Positions 8,255 through 16,687 of a DNA stretch of 64,000 nt are shown here, piece by piece. The notes under the pieces were generated by a model. The model worked only from the letters and a program-made list of their open reading frames with translations, was not told the DNA's origin and did no database searches. This DNA is from Desulforamulus putei DSM 12395. Its GTDB lineage: Bacteria; Bacillota; Desulfotomaculia; Desulfotomaculales; Desulfotomaculaceae. Made by a program: the position numbers and the translations under genes. The stretch lies in NCBI RefSeq assembly GCF_900129195.1, contig NZ_FQUY01000006.1:1-64000 (forward strand), in the 5' to 3' direction. Each line of letters starts with the position of its first letter. The stretch's first letter is position 1.

Positions 8255-9208
8255 ATGAAGACAGATCAACACACTGAAATCATAAAAGGAATTGCCTTTG
8301 CCACCGGCGCCTATATAATGTGGGGGATTTTGCCGATCTACTGGAAGCTTGTGCAGAGCGTGCCGTCCCCGGAGGTGCTGGCGCACCGAATTGTTTGGTC
8401 TTTTCTATTGATGATTGTCATTTTGCTTGTCACAGGTAAATTGAGGACTTTTGGCGGCGAACTCTGTGAAATTATGGCCACACCCAAAAAGTCTTTTGGC
8501 GTTCTCATGGCTTCCTCCTTGATTACCATCAACTGGTTTATTTATATCTGGGCCGTTAACAGCAATCGCGTCATCGAAACCAGTCTGGGGTATTATATTA
8601 ATCCTTTGGTAAGTATCTTGTTAGGCATCCTTGTATTAAAGGAAAAGTTGTCCTTTTGGCAGATGATTTCCTTTTTACTTGCCATGCTCGGTGTGTTAAA
8701 CATGACCCTCCACTTTGGCGCTGTCCCTTGGGCTGCCCTGGCATTGGCAGTAAGCTTTGGTTTATACGGTTTGTTTAAGAAAATGGTGGGGCTGGGAGCC
8801 ATCACAAGCATTACAATCGAGACCCTGATCATTTCTCCCTTTGCCCTATTGTATTTAATCTATCTTGAGAAATCCGGCAACAGCGCCTTTGGCTCCGGCT
8901 CCCCTGGCATTGCAGTACTTTTAATAGGAGCCGGTATTGTTACGGCCGTGCCGCTAATTTTATTTTCTGAGGGCGCCAACCGCTTGCCGTTGACGATTAT
9001 CGGGTTCTTACAATATATCGCCCCGACCATGGCGCTGCTGCTGGGGGTTTTCCTGTACCATGAACCCTTTACAAAGGTTCATCTGGTCTCCTTCGCTTTT
9101 ATCTGGGCGGCTTTATTGATTTTTTCGCTGGCCAAAACCAGGTCTTTTGCCCAACTGGAATCCCTGTTACTAAAAAAAGCAGCTCTGAAGAAAAGAGAAC
9201 CCGCCTAG
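8255..9208 (+). CDS. rarD: RarD, EamA-family transporter
   Basis: 317-residue membrane protein of the RarD subfamily within the drug/metabolite transporter superfamily (EamA repeats). About ten hydrophobic helices are visible. The early segment GIAFATGAYIMWGILPIYWKLVQSV and the following HRIVWSF are characteristic of RarD. The natural substrate is not established (chloramphenicol sensitivity named the family). The ATG at 8255 follows GAGGT with seven bases; an in-frame upstream TTG at 8189 falls inside the preceding terminator and is rejected. Single gene. Confidence 0.9.
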   Translation: MKTDQHTEIIKGIAFATGAYIMWGILPIYWKLVQSVPSPEVLAHRIVWSFLLMIVILLVTGKLRTFGGELCEIMATPKKSFGVLMASSLITINWFIYIWAVNSNRVIETSLGYYINPLVSILLGILVLKEKLSFWQMISFLLAMLGVLNMTLHFGAVPWAALALAVSFGLYGLFKKMVGLGAITSITIETLIISPFALLYLIYLEKSGNSAFGSGSPGIAVLLIGAGIVTAVPLILFSEGANRLPLTIIGFLQYIAPTMALLLGVFLYHEPFTKVHLVSFAFIWAALLIFSLAKTRSFAQLESLLLKKAALKKREPA

Positions 9209-9232
9209 GTTTCTCTTATTTGATACAGTCAC

Positions 9233-9254
9233 AAAAAAACCGCCCGGTGGCGGC
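9233..9254 (-). terminator. Terminator for the 27-residue ORF
   Basis: On the minus strand, CCGCC (9253-9249), loop ACCG and GGCGG (9244-9240) are followed by seven T. It lies 38 bases after the stop of the small ORF at 9292-9375 and would end that transcript. Confidence 0.7.
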
Positions 9255-9291
9255 TTCGAAGCAATTTGTTTATTCTTGTATCATCAAACAT

Positions 9292-9375
9292 TTACTCCGG
9301 CTGGTTTCTGTCGACAGCCATGATCAAAAACGGCATGCCAAGAATATAAAGACACATTACTAATCCTGCGTCCAT
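9292..9375 (-). CDS. Small single-helix membrane protein (27 residues)
   Basis: A 27-codon frame beginning ATG GAC GCA GGA and ending TAA. AAGGAGGTGATGAC directly before the ATG is close to a perfect ribosome site. The product MDAGLVMCLYILGMPFLIMA plus VDRNQPE has one hydrophobic stretch (residues 4-21) and a charged tail, as in small membrane subunits or regulators. A terminator with seven T follows 38 bases later, so this looks like a complete one-gene unit between rarD and the iron-sulfur gene. I do not recognise it. No promoter is obvious. Confidence 0.6.
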   Translation of the reverse strand: MDAGLVMCLYILGMPFLIMAVDRNQPE

Positions 9376-9517
9376 GTCATCACCTCCTTGCCGACAGGCC
9401 TAAGGTTTCCGGGACTTTCGTTGTATTCTACTTCGCGAATTAAACGACTTTCCCTTCCGGTTTAAGCTTGGGAACAAAAATAACTAACCAGCAAATTGTA
9501 TTTTAAACGGAGGGCAA

Positions 9518-9557
9518 AAGCCCGGGAAGATATCTAAATTGATATCGTTCCGGGCTT
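9518..9557. terminator. Long inverted repeat, terminator-like
   Basis: AAGCCCGGGAAGATATC (9518-9534) pairs with GATATCGTTCCGGGCTT (9541-9557) with one mismatch or bulge. T tracts are poor in both directions. No neighbouring gene clearly uses it. It lies 65 bases before the CRP/FNR-like site of the iron-sulfur gene. Confidence 0.4.
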
Positions 9558-9621
9558 ACTTTCTTATTGGTGCCCGACATGGTAAAAGGAGCGGCTTGGC
9601 GATAAAAGTCACAGGGAAAGA

Positions 9622-9663
9622 GTGACATATGTTACAGTCCGCTACCCCAAGATTATTTATAAT
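9622..9663 (+). promoter_or_regulatory. CRP/FNR-like site and promoter of the iron-sulfur gene
   Basis: GTGACATATGTTAC (9622-9635) is a palindrome with one mismatch per arm, of the TGTGA-N6-TCACA class (here AGTGA-N6-TTACA). TATAAT lies at 9658-9663. A start seven bases downstream (about 9670) puts the palindrome centre at -41.5, the class II activator position. There is no good -35 box, as expected for an activator-dependent promoter. HcpR-type regulators would fit this gene; that is inference. Confidence 0.5.
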
Positions 9664-9708
9664 ACGAATTAATCAATACAAAATATACAGAATATAAGGA
9701 GGTCTACC

Positions 9709-10404
9709 ATGAAACGCAAAGTTATTCAAATAGATCAGGACAAATGCATCGGCTGCGGTCTTTGTGCCAATGCCTGCATGCAGGGAGCCATTCAGGTCAT
9801 TAACGGCAAAGCAACACTGGTATCTGAGTCCTACTGTGACGGTCTAGGCATGTGCCTGCCCCAGTGCCCCATGGATGCAATCCAATTGGTCGAAAAGGAA
9901 GCAGCCGCCTTTAATACGGCAAGATCCAACATCAAACTTAAATCTGCTGTTTCAACCGGACCGGCCTGCGGCTGCCCGTCGGCACAAACCAGAGTGATTG
10001 AGCAAAAGGACGAAGGACAAGCGCCCCTAGGCAGCCAGCCTTCTAATCTGCGCCAGTGGCCCATTCAACTGCACTTGCTGAATCCTGCTGCCCCTTACTT
10101 CCAGAATGCCAATTTGCTGCTCTGTGCCGATTGTGTCATGGCGGCCTATGGAGATTTTCAGGAGAAATTGCTGAAAAACCGTACCATTGCCATCGCCTGC
10201 CCCAAGCTGGATAACATTCAAGGATATGTAGAGAAACTGGCACAAATTTTATCGCTGAATAATATAAAAACCATTGTGGTGGCTCGCATGGAAGTGCCCT
10301 GCTGCGGCGGCATCACCGGTATCTTAAAGCAAGCCCTGCAGATGTCCGGCAAAGAGATCCCCGTTCGGGAAGTCATTATTTCCGTAGACGGTAAAGTAAA
10401 ATAG
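9709..10404 (+). CDS. 4Fe-4S ferredoxin-type protein with C-terminal extension
   Basis: 231 residues. The N-terminus carries two 4Fe-4S motifs: CIGCGLCANAC near residues 14-24 and YCDGLGMCLPQCPMDAIQL near 43-61 (the second has CX4CX3C spacing). A later pair, CGC near residue 88, and the C-terminal CADCV, CPK and CCGG could bind a further metal or cluster. Proteins of this layout occur in sulfate reducers and clostridia next to hybrid-cluster protein genes, where CRP/FNR-type HcpR controls them. That link is from recollection and the neighbour hcp is not in the window. AAGGAGG precedes the ATG. Likely role: cytosolic electron carrier or redox sensor. Confidence 0.75.
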   Translation: MKRKVIQIDQDKCIGCGLCANACMQGAIQVINGKATLVSESYCDGLGMCLPQCPMDAIQLVEKEAAAFNTARSNIKLKSAVSTGPACGCPSAQTRVIEQKDEGQAPLGSQPSNLRQWPIQLHLLNPAAPYFQNANLLLCADCVMAAYGDFQEKLLKNRTIAIACPKLDNIQGYVEKLAQILSLNNIKTIVVARMEVPCCGGITGILKQALQMSGKEIPVREVIISVDGKVK

Positions 10405-10419
10405 GATCCTGAATAAGAA

Positions 10420-10457
10420 GAGGCTGTCTCAAACATTTGAGGCGGCCTCCCTTTTTG
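10420..10457 (+). terminator. Terminator after the iron-sulfur gene
   Basis: GAGGC-TGTCTCAAA (10420-10433) pairs imperfectly with TTTGAGGCGGCCTC (10436-10449), followed by CCTTTTTG. Confidence 0.75.
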
Positions 10458-10816
10458 TAATCACCGGGTTGATTATTTAAGCGTAAAATTTTTCCTAATG
10501 GGAGTATCCTTCCGGCCGGAACGTTAATATCATACTGTAAAGTAAAATAGGTGCAATCATGCCCGGCAGAAACCCAGCCCATTGCCCGCTAACGGCAGCA
10601 GCACGCCAAAGAACCTAATATTTGACGTTTGTGAATCTGTTATAGAAAGGATTAAAAGGACCGGACGGCCTGTGCCCGGTCCTTTCCGTTTATATAGCTG
10701 ACATACGCCAAACTGCCCTGGCTTCCCACAATTTCACATAATTTCTTGATAATTGTACCGCATTCTTACTGTAGATTATAAGCGTGGTCAATTAAAAAGT
10801 TTAGGGGGTATGTATC
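10458..10816. other. Intergenic region with a second hairpin
   Basis: No gene seen. AAAGGACCGG (10655-10664) pairs perfectly with CCGGTCCTTT (10676-10685), followed by CCGTTTAT: a probable terminator or structured leader. TTGATA near 10746 and TGTAGA 18 bases on are a weak promoter candidate for the secreted protein at 10817. Confidence 0.4.
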
Positions 10817-11392
10817 GTGAATAATTGGAAGACAAAAGTTTTATCAACCGCCTTAGCCCTGTCCGTCCTAGTACCTGCCGCTTCCTATGCTGCTGATGAG
10901 ACTACGGCATTAAAGGTCTTTTCCCAAAAGGGCTTTTCCCATCATCAGCGCATAAATTCAGAAAACCGTCAGAGTTTAGACACCAAAATGTTGGATTTAA
11001 TTAGCAAGTACACGCCGGACAGCCTGCAGGACTGGAAAAACGCCTTGGCCGAACGAGAACAATTAATGGCTAAATTAAAAGATAAAGCACCCAACCACAA
11101 GCAAAAAACTCAACTGTCCGATGAGGTAAAAGCAAAAGTTAATGTTATCCGTCGGGATTTAAAGGACGGCAAAATCACTAAAGAGCAGGCTCAGGAACAG
11201 TTGAAAGCCCTGGGTTTACAAAATTTTAAGGATAAAAAGAAGGCTGCTTTTGAAAACAGCCTGATGGGTCAGTTCATGCAAGCTGTTAAAGACAACGATG
11301 AAGCTAAAATCAAAGAACTGTTGCCACAACTTTTACAACAGTTAAAAGATAAAAACCAAGAATTGTCTGCCAGAGTTTCCGAAGCAAAATAA
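10817..11392 (+). CDS. Secreted charged helical protein
   Basis: 191 residues with a clear signal peptide: NWKTK, a hydrophobic core LSTALALSVLVPA and the AxA-type site ASYA-AD near residue 26. The mature part is very rich in Lys, Glu and Gln and predicted helical (VIRRDLKDGKITKEQAQEQL, LLPQLLQQLKDKNQEL). It resembles the periplasmic-chaperone-like or DUF2680-like exported proteins of this group, but I do not assign a family. RBS TTAGGGGG before the start. It lies directly upstream of cssRS, a secretion-stress system, so it could be a sensor partner or a target (inference). Confidence 0.7.
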   Translation: MNNWKTKVLSTALALSVLVPAASYAADETTALKVFSQKGFSHHQRINSENRQSLDTKMLDLISKYTPDSLQDWKNALAEREQLMAKLKDKAPNHKQKTQLSDEVKAKVNVIRRDLKDGKITKEQAQEQLKALGLQNFKDKKKAAFENSLMGQFMQAVKDNDEAKIKELLPQLLQQLKDKNQELSARVSEAK

Positions 11393-11404
11393 GTATTGAT
11401 GATA

Positions 11405-11436
11405 AACCAGACTCCCTTTTTGCAGGGAGTCTGGTT
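11405..11436 (+). terminator. Hairpin after secreted protein gene
   Basis: A perfect 12-bp stem, AACCAGACTCCC (11405-11416) with GGGAGTCTGGTT (11425-11436), loop TTTTTGCA. There is no T run after the stem, so readthrough into cssR may occur. Confidence 0.6.
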
Positions 11437-11439
11437 CAA

Positions 11440-11471
11440 CTTAGTGTAAGCTTAGTTTTCTTTGGTATAAT
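11440..11471 (+). promoter_or_regulatory. Candidate cssR promoter with direct repeats
   Basis: CTTAG occurs at 11440 and again 11 bases later at 11451. An 11-base period is typical of direct-repeat boxes of OmpR-family regulators. TATAAT lies at 11466-11471. No good -35 was seen, consistent with activator dependence. Autoregulation by CssR is possible. Confidence 0.4.
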
Positions 11472-11501
11472 AAAACAGAACAAACTGAGAGGGGTGAAGT
11501 T

Positions 11502-12170
11502 ATGTTTCGTATTTTTCTTGTGGAGGATGAGAAAAACCTCAATGAAATCTTAACCTCCTACTTGGAAAAGGAAGGCTGGGAAATTCGCCCCTTTACTGAG
11601 GGAAAATCTGCCCTGGAGGCAATAAAAGAGCAGCCTCACCTGTGGATACTGGACATTATGCTCCCGGATATAGACGGTTATCAACTGCTGCGCCGGATTA
11701 AAGAAGAAACCCCCGGTGTTCCGGTGATCTTTATTTCCGCCCGAGATGCTGATATTGATCGTATTATTGGTTTGGAAATGGGCAGTGATGATTATCTGGC
11801 CAAACCATTTTTGCCTCGAGAACTGGTAATTCGTGTGCAGCGTGTACTGGAACGGGTATATCCAAATGCCAAATCTAAAAATTTAATGATTGATCTGAGT
11901 CCCTATGTACTGGATGAAGCTAAGCGAGAAATTCGCAAGGGTCAGGAAATAATCAATCTGACCTCAAAGGAATATGATCTGGCCTTATTATTTGCTAAAC
12001 ACAAAGGACAGGCCCTGTCCCGGGATCAAATTATTAATCAGGTATGGGGCGAGGATTATGTAGGCACTGACCGCTCCGTAGATGACTTGGTTCGTCGGTT
12101 AAGAAAAAAAGTACCGGATCTTCGCATTGAAACTATTTATGGCTTTGGTTACAGGATGATCTCCCAATGA
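11502..12170 (+). CDS. cssR: OmpR-family response regulator, CssR-like
   Basis: 222 residues: receiver domain (about 1-118) and winged-helix DNA-binding domain (about 125-221). The phospho-acceptor is Asp51 in WILDIMLPDIDGYQL, with the acidic pair ED at 8-9 and the conserved Lys in LAKPFLPREL. Long identical stretches to Bacillus CssR are recognisable (VIFISARDADIDRIIGLE, DDLVRRLRKKVPDL, ETIYGFGYRM). CssRS senses secretion stress and misfolded exported protein, and induces quality-control proteases. It overlaps the kinase gene by four bases (ATGA), so the pair is coupled. Confidence 0.85.
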   Translation: MFRIFLVEDEKNLNEILTSYLEKEGWEIRPFTEGKSALEAIKEQPHLWILDIMLPDIDGYQLLRRIKEETPGVPVIFISARDADIDRIIGLEMGSDDYLAKPFLPRELVIRVQRVLERVYPNAKSKNLMIDLSPYVLDEAKREIRKGQEIINLTSKEYDLALLFAKHKGQALSRDQIINQVWGEDYVGTDRSVDDLVRRLRKKVPDLRIETIYGFGYRMISQ

Positions 12171-13495
12171 AGAATCTATCACTGACCGTAAAAATCTGGC
12201 TGGCCATGTCCCTGGTTAGTCTTTTATTATATATGGTTGTATTTCTTCTGATGCCGACCTTCTTACATAATTTCTTTACGGACACATTAATGGAACCACA
12301 TGGTCCTCCACCTCCCAAAAACATTGCCAAGGAACCCTTTAACTCATCATTAAACTTCAGGGACTTATATATACGCAACTTTATTATATTGGAGGATGGT
12401 ACTACTCTTCCTGCCAGCGCTCAGCAGGTATTTCCGGCATCCCTGATACAAGAAATACGGAAAAATGCGGTATCCCAGCAATCCGCCAGGCAAATGTATG
12501 AGAGCCAAAGTAACGGAATTCACATTCGTTATTCCATTCGTAAGGAACTTGCCTACGGCCACCCCCTTTATCAGGTGACCTTCTTACGAAAGTCAGAGGA
12601 AGACCGCTTTGTCAGGACTTTTTTATTTAATATACTGCCTTATACATCCATAGCCTTAATTATCAGCTGGTTTGCTTCTCTTTTATTTGTACGTTACTTA
12701 ACCCGTCCCCTGGTGCAAATGCAGCAGCATGTTAAGCGCATTGCCAGCCGGAATTGGCATGAACCCCTGATTGTCAAACGAGGTGACGAAATAGGCAAAT
12801 TAGCCGGTTCCATTGAAAGCATGAGGCAGCAGCTGGTTCTTCAGGATGAAGCACAGCAGTCCATGCTCCAGAATATCTCCCATGAATTAAAGACCCCGGT
12901 TATGGTTATTCGCAGTTATGCCCAGGCTATGCAGGATGGGGTGTACCCGAAGGGGGACCTGGCCGGGAGCATTCAGGTTATTAAAGAGGAAGGTGAACGT
13001 CTGGAAAAACTGGTTAAACAACTGCTGTATTTAACCCGGTTAGATTACCTGGCCACCAGAAGCCCGGTTTACAACGATGTGCCGTTAAACAAGCTAATAG
13101 AGAATATTGCTCAGCGTTTAACCCCTCAACGTCCTGAGATAAACTGGCGGTTGGAATTACAGCAGGTTTCCCTTGAAGGAGATGAAGATACCCTGAGGGT
13201 TATGATTGAAAACCTGCTGGATAACCACCTGCGTTATGCCCTCTCAAAAATTGAGGTGGCTCTTGCTATAGACCGTGAAAAAAAGAAAATCACCGTCACA
13301 ATCTGGAATGACGGCTCAAAAATCGAATCCCTTGTACTAGACCAAATCCAACAACCTTTCCAAAAAGGTCGCAATGGTAAATTTGGCCTGGGATTAGCCA
13401 TCGTACAGCGTATTGTAAAGCTTTATCACGGTCAATTTACGATCAACAATGAAAGAAACGGTGTAGCTTCCACTGTTCATATTCCTTTAAAGTAA
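12167..13495 (+). CDS. cssS: Sensor histidine kinase, CssS-like
   Basis: 442 residues. A first membrane helix (about 9-32), an extracytoplasmic sensor of about 125 residues, a second helix near 160-180, a HAMP linker (TRPLVQMQQHVKRIASRNW), the H box in LQNISHELKTPVMVIRSYAQ and a HATPase domain (IENLLDNHLRYAL, GLGLAIVQRI). The G1 region reads WNDGSKIE rather than DxGxG, as in CssS. The similarity to Bacillus CssS around the H box is extensive. The sensor domain is short and proline-rich at its start (HGPPPPKN). It is coupled to cssR. Confidence 0.82.
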   Translation: MKNLSLTVKIWLAMSLVSLLLYMVVFLLMPTFLHNFFTDTLMEPHGPPPPKNIAKEPFNSSLNFRDLYIRNFIILEDGTTLPASAQQVFPASLIQEIRKNAVSQQSARQMYESQSNGIHIRYSIRKELAYGHPLYQVTFLRKSEEDRFVRTFLFNILPYTSIALIISWFASLLFVRYLTRPLVQMQQHVKRIASRNWHEPLIVKRGDEIGKLAGSIESMRQQLVLQDEAQQSMLQNISHELKTPVMVIRSYAQAMQDGVYPKGDLAGSIQVIKEEGERLEKLVKQLLYLTRLDYLATRSPVYNDVPLNKLIENIAQRLTPQRPEINWRLELQQVSLEGDEDTLRVMIENLLDNHLRYALSKIEVALAIDREKKKITVTIWNDGSKIESLVLDQIQQPFQKGRNGKFGLGLAIVQRIVKLYHGQFTINNERNGVASTVHIPLK

Positions 13496-13540
13496 AAAAA
13501 GCCTTCTACCGGATTGCTTTTACCGGCAGAAGGCTTTTTC
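13494..13540. terminator. Bidirectional terminator between cssS and the RND gene
   Basis: AGCCTTCTACCGG (13500-13512) pairs with CCGGCAGAAGGCT (13523-13535), with A runs on the left and T runs on the right, so it works in both orientations for the convergent genes. Confidence 0.85.
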
Positions 13541-13547
13541 TGTACCA

Positions 13548-16500
13548 CTAAATATTTATCTCAGGGTTAGGCTTCAAAGCAGCCTTCGTGAGGCCTCTTC
13601 TTTTTCTCCACTTTGTTTTGTAATCGTCAAAGATGGTATATACCACCGGAATGACAAACAAAGTAAATATAGTTGATGTCAGGAGACCGCCAATCAGTAC
13701 CCAGGCCATGCCACTGCGGTTTTCTGCACCTTCTGTTATGGACAGCGCTGTAGGCAGCATACCTGCTACCATGGTAATGGTTGTCATTAAAATGGGCTTT
13801 AACCTTGTACTGGCCGCTTCTATCAGGGCCTCTTTAAGGGTTCTGCCCCGCTCCATTAATGTATGGGTGTAATCAATTAACAGCGTGCCGTTTTTGGCCA
13901 CCAAACCATCCAGCATGATAATCCCGATCAGGGTAAATACGTTGATATTATTTTTCGTTAGGGCCAGAGCCGTTAAGGCCCCCACAATACCCAGAGGCAG
14001 AGAGAGCATTCTGATAAAAGGTGTGCTGAAGGACTCGTATAGCATAACCAATACCATGTATACCAGAATTACCGAAAGGACTAAAGCAGAGGCCAATTCT
14101 GAGAAACTTTCTCTCATACTCTGGTCCTGACCGCTGAATTTAATAGAATAGCCGGTAGGCAACTGTAATTTGGCCAGTTCCTTTCTTATATCGCCCATAA
14201 CATCACCCAGGGGACGATCTTTTACACCGGCAGTTACGGTAATCACCCTCTGTTTGTCCTCCCGCCGTATACTTTTCGGCCCGCTGCCATACTCCAGGGT
14301 TGCTACCTGCCCCAGTGCGACAGATGTACCATTGCCGGTCACCAGCAGGTTTTCCAGGTTACTGATGTCCTGGGTGTCGGAGTCCGCCATCTTGACAGTA
14401 ATATCCACTTCTTTATCTCCATCTCGGAATACCCCGGCGCTTTCGCCGTTAATGGCCGCCCGGGCGGTATTAGCCACATCCTGTACAGAAACCCCGTAGT
14501 AGGCAGCCCTACTGTGGTCCACCTTAATCTGAACTTCCGGCTGTCCCAGGCTCCAGTCAGTCCTGGCGTCGGTGGCGCCCTTCACCTTTGCTACGATATC
14601 CCTCACCTGGTTGGCTAATTCGTTAGTTTTTTCCGGGTCATTACCTGCTACCAGAATGCGGACGGCTGAACCACCTCCGCCACCCCTTGAATCGGACTCT
14701 GATACAAAGACCCTGGCGTCCTTCATGGTCAAACCATACTTGCGTATTTCATCTGCTATCTCAGAAGTGGCTTTTTGCCGTTGATCCTTGGGGCGTAATT
14801 GTACCTCAATCCGCCCGGTATTGGCTCCATTGGCGGAATCCCTGCCGCCGCCACCGCCAACCATTGTGTTAAAATACTGAACATCCGGCACTTGACCGAT
14901 ATATTGTTCTAATCGATGAAGGGTCTCATTGGTTTTCTCCAGGGGAGTACCCACAGGCAGTTCCACCGACACCGTCAGCCCGCCCTCATCTGTTTTGGGC
15001 ATAAATTCAGTCCCCACTAATTTCAATGGAATAAGGGAAAGACTAAGGAAAAATGCCAGGGCGGAAAATGTCAACACCTTTTTTCTATGGTTAAGGGACC
15101 AGTGCAACATAACCAGGTACTTATCTTTAACCTTCTGCCCCAGAGGAATGGTGTATTGCCAGAGTATGTTAAAGATGGATCTCCTGGTTGGCTTTGCTGC
15201 CCCTTCCTCCTCACCTTCTTTATACAAGCGGGAGGCCAGCATGGGGGTTAGAGTAAAGGAAATAAACAAAGAAAACAGAGTTGCAAAGACGATAGTTAAA
15301 CCAAACTGGCGGAAAAATTGCCCTATCATACCGTTCATAAAGGCCAGGGGAGCAAATACCACCACGTCTGACAAAGTAATGGCAACGGCCGCCATACCAA
15401 TTTCACGACGTCCCTCAATGGCTGCCTGCCAGGGCGTTTTGCCCATTCTCATATGGCGGTGTATATTTTCCAAAACCACAATGGAGTCATCCACCAGGAT
15501 ACCGATACAGAGGGCCAATCCCATGAGGGACATCATGTTAAAGGTGAAACCGCAGAAATACATCATCATAACCGTAGCCATTAAAGAGGTGGGAATGGCC
15601 AACAGGACGATAAAGGAAGCCCGCCATTGTCTTAAGAAGATAAATAAAACCAAACTGGTGGTTATGATCCCTTCAAGGATATTGCTCCGGGTACCGTTAA
15701 CGGATCTTTGCACAAAGTCAGAGTTATCCCGTGAAATTTTTAAGTGCAAACCCGCCGGCAGCTGCTGTTGGATGGATGCCAACTCTTGTTTTACGGCATT
15801 ACCCACTGCCACCATACTGGCATCACTTTGTTTGTAAACCTGGATACCAACCGCGTTTTGACCGTTTACTCTGCTGTGAACCCGCACCTCTTGATAGCCG
15901 TCGGTAACGGCAGCAATGGCCTTAAGGGGAACTGAATAGCCGCCGGCAGTGGGTATTTGAATTTCTTCAATCTCTTGGACACTGCGGAATTCCCCCAGCA
16001 CCCGTACATTGTACTCCGCTTCCGGCCGATCCATTCGTCCACTGGGATCGTTCAGGTTTTCCGCCCTTAACCGGTTGACTACCTGGTTAATGGAAAGGCC
16101 ATAGCCTTCCAGCTTACTCCTGTCTATCTCGATCCTGATTTCCCGCTGCTGCCCGCCAAAAATGCTGACCTCCGACACCCCGGCAACCCTTTGCAGGCGC
16201 TCTTTGATGACATCATTGGCCAGATCATAAAGCTCTGTCCGGGAATCATCGCCACTTAAAGCCAACATCATGACCGGTGAAGCATTCATGTCCCGTTTGA
16301 TCACAACCGGGTCATCCGCTCCGTCCGGCAAACGCCGCCGCAGAGCGTCCATCTTTTTCTGCACATCTATAGCCGCCTGGTCAGCATCGGCAGACAATTC
16401 AAACTCCAGGTTAATATTGGCCGATCCTGCAGACGAGGTTGAGGTAATGGTCTTCAGCTGACTCAGGGAGGAAACAGCATCCTCTATCGGCTTAACAATC

Positions 16501-16685
16501 TGGGTTTCAATCTCTTCCGCCCCCGCCCCCGGGTAGGATACCGAAATGGAAACAAAGGGCGTATTAATGGCGGGATAAAGTTCCACTCCAATATGCCGGT
16601 AGGTATATAAACCCAGTATCACAAAGACAAGGATCACCATTGTCATCATCTTGGGCCGCTTAACAGATAGTTCTGTTATGTGCAT
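13548..16685 (-). CDS. RND-family efflux transporter (AcrB/HAE1 type)
   Basis: 1045-residue inner-membrane proton antiporter of the RND superfamily, the normal length for AcrB-like pumps. It starts with the typical MHITELSVKRPKMMTMVILVF helix. Twelve membrane helices and two large periplasmic loops (about 35-330 and 560-860) are inferred. The proton-relay pair is seen in CIGILVDDSIVVLENIHRH and the partner Lys in MLDGLVAKNGTLLIDY. It lies two bases from the membrane-fusion gene, so the two form an operon. No outer-membrane TolC-like gene is nearby, as is common in Firmicutes. The substrate is unknown; the upstream ArsR raises metal(loid) stress as one option. Confidence 0.93.
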   Translation of the reverse strand: MHITELSVKRPKMMTMVILVFVILGLYTYRHIGVELYPAINTPFVSISVSYPGAGAEEIETQIVKPIEDAVSSLSQLKTITSTSSAGSANINLEFELSADADQAAIDVQKKMDALRRRLPDGADDPVVIKRDMNASPVMMLALSGDDSRTELYDLANDVIKERLQRVAGVSEVSIFGGQQREIRIEIDRSKLEGYGLSINQVVNRLRAENLNDPSGRMDRPEAEYNVRVLGEFRSVQEIEEIQIPTAGGYSVPLKAIAAVTDGYQEVRVHSRVNGQNAVGIQVYKQSDASMVAVGNAVKQELASIQQQLPAGLHLKISRDNSDFVQRSVNGTRSNILEGIITTSLVLFIFLRQWRASFIVLLAIPTSLMATVMMMYFCGFTFNMMSLMGLALCIGILVDDSIVVLENIHRHMRMGKTPWQAAIEGRREIGMAAVAITLSDVVVFAPLAFMNGMIGQFFRQFGLTIVFATLFSLFISFTLTPMLASRLYKEGEEEGAAKPTRRSIFNILWQYTIPLGQKVKDKYLVMLHWSLNHRKKVLTFSALAFFLSLSLIPLKLVGTEFMPKTDEGGLTVSVELPVGTPLEKTNETLHRLEQYIGQVPDVQYFNTMVGGGGGRDSANGANTGRIEVQLRPKDQRQKATSEIADEIRKYGLTMKDARVFVSESDSRGGGGGSAVRILVAGNDPEKTNELANQVRDIVAKVKGATDARTDWSLGQPEVQIKVDHSRAAYYGVSVQDVANTARAAINGESAGVFRDGDKEVDITVKMADSDTQDISNLENLLVTGNGTSVALGQVATLEYGSGPKSIRREDKQRVITVTAGVKDRPLGDVMGDIRKELAKLQLPTGYSIKFSGQDQSMRESFSELASALVLSVILVYMVLVMLYESFSTPFIRMLSLPLGIVGALTALALTKNNINVFTLIGIIMLDGLVAKNGTLLIDYTHTLMERGRTLKEALIEAASTRLKPILMTTITMVAGMLPTALSITEGAENRSGMAWVLIGGLLTSTIFTLFVIPVVYTIFDDYKTKWRKRRGLTKAALKPNPEINI

Positions 16686-16687
16686 CG

